Below, piece by piece: positions 62,841-64,000 of a stretch of DNA of 64,000 nt; within the stretch, counting starts at the first letter, position 1; each line of letters begins with the position of its first letter. Location: positions 49,609,725-49,673,724 of the forward strand of contig NC_086031.1 in the NCBI RefSeq assembly GCF_036323735.1. Direction: 5' to 3'. The notes under the pieces were generated by a model. It had not been told where the DNA came from. It did no database searches and saw only the letters and a list, made by a program, of their open reading frames with translations. Position numbers and translations under genes: made by a program. The stretch is from Rattus norvegicus (lineage: Eukaryota > Chordata > Mammalia > Rodentia > Muridae).

Positions 62841-63684
62841 TCTCTTTCCCCGGTGCTCACTGACAAGGGCTGCTGAGGTTTCTTGGCCCTGCAGTCCCAA
62901 GGACAAAAGACAGAAGTCGTGCAAATGGGCATCAGAAACCCAACTGCCCACTGACATTGAGATCGTGCATGGGGCCCTTGCGGCCACACTGGTAATGTCA
63001 ACATGACTTCACTCCTTGGATGCTTCTCAGAGTGGAAAGGAAGGCCAACACAATACATTTGTGAGATTTCAGTCTTATATTTAGATCAATATTTCTCTCC
63101 GGTGATCCCCCCTCCCCCAACACTACTATGTTCCAAATGCTTCAAGCACACATCTCCAACAGTGAACTTGAGTTTGTGGGTAAACACAGGAGGATGCCTA
63201 TAGGTTATGAAAGAGAAATAAGGGACCCGGTCTTGTTGGGGTGACAGGCAGAGTGTCCGAAAGGCTACCAAGACGGGGCCATAGGTGAGAGAGAAACAGC
63301 CAGCAGCCAGTATGGTCAGAGTCCTGTTTGGAGAAGAGGCAGAGTCCTACCCATAAGTGGCCTCTGCCAAGTGCCTACCTTGAGTGGTTTTTGTCTGAAC
63401 ACCGATGATTCAGTTGCTCTGAATCAAATGGATTTTCCTTAAATATGAAAATCAATGAGAGGCAAAGACAAGGGCTGCAGATGGGGTCAGATGGAAGGAG
63501 CCAGAAGGATGCCGGGGAGGGGGGGCAGATTGGTTGGTGAAGGGTAGGAGAGTGAATCAGGTTCTCCTGGGGGACCTAGGCATGGCCACGGTTTCCATAA
63601 TGGAGAAGGTGGCTTCCAGAACTGCTGACCCCACTAAGGCATGTCCCTTCTCTGTCCTCTGCTGCTCAGCACCGTCCTGCCTCA

Positions 63685-63795
63685 GGGCAGTTTATTAACA
63701 AGAGGATTAATGTCAATGTGACAAACAGGGCTTTAAAAATCAGCCCAGGGAGCTTGTGGTCAGCCCATTGAGTCAGACCTGACCTAAGATGGGAA
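63685..63795. promoter_or_regulatory. candidate conserved non-coding element
   Basis: CAGTTTATTAACAAGAGGATTAATG, ATGTGACAAACAGGGCTTTAAAAATC and CCATTGAGTCAGACCTGACC are packed in unique sequence (forkhead, homeodomain, MEF2-like and AP-1-like words) about 2.4 kb upstream of the minus-strand CpG-island exon. Conservation untested. Confidence 0.3.
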
Positions 63796-64000
63796 CATTG
63801 GAAGCTCCGGAAAGCACAGTAAAAAAAATTTTCTGCCACAGCCTGATTGTTTTATGGGGTGGGGTGGATCTTTTCTTCCTAGGCTGAGCACTGTAGCCCA
63901 GTGTTCAATTGTCCTGCCACTGGGATCACCCCATGTGGGACTTAGGGCGTTTGACTAGAATCATAGCCTCTGCATTCCCTGTGGAGGGCGCAGCCTTGAT

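Overview
The window is mammalian nuclear DNA from a murid rodent, most likely the rat (Rattus). The species call rests on the transposon set. There are several intact BC1-type ID SINEs with perfect target-site duplications (TSDs), a family strongly amplified in rat, together with many B1, B2 and B3-type SINEs, old L1/L2/MIR relics, and long CA, GA, TTCC and CTGT microsatellites. There are no bacterial operons, phage genes, CRISPR arrays or rRNA genes, and I found no intact protein-coding gene. Long open frames in the window are either low-complexity artefacts or lack recognisable domains, good starts and splice context. All repeat names are assigned from memory of the families, without a library search.

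Layout. 1-7.3 kb: unassigned sequence, a CpG-bearing LTR-like segment near 1.5-2.0 kb, an old L1 piece and three SINEs. 7.3-13.7 kb: two copies of a rodent non-autonomous DNA-transposon family (probably URR1), a B2, a young ID and mostly unassigned sequence. 13.7-26.5 kb: relic-rich, with degraded L1s cut by SINEs, two more URR1-like copies in the opposite orientation, long TTCC, GA and TG/GA tracts, and a candidate conserved block near 19.7 kb. 26.5-35.4 kb: dense simple repeats (CTCTGTGT/TC, GC-CA, a 0.46-kb CATA/CA satellite and a CAG/CAA tract), nested SINEs, and a 69-bp segment present twice about 1 kb apart. 35.4-44 kb: mostly unassigned, with a G-quadruplex motif and a 0.7-kb CA/CCA minisatellite. 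44-59.4 kb: nested B1/B2/B3/ID insertions, CA repeats and several AT-rich candidate conserved non-coding blocks. 60.9-61.65 kb: the only clear gene landmark, a CpG island with a consensus splice donor on the minus strand. This suggests a gene starting near 61.1-61.3 kb and reading leftward, so much of the window may be its first intron or 5' flank. 61.7-64 kb: a MIR, an old B1 and another candidate conserved block.

No previously undescribed system can be claimed. The observations most worth checking are the CpG-island promoter and exon, the 69-bp duplication buried in the CAG/CAA tract, a possible SINE 3'-flank transduction, a B2 lacking its 3' half yet flanked by a perfect TSD, nested retroposons that give a relative insertion order, and a few candidate enhancers.
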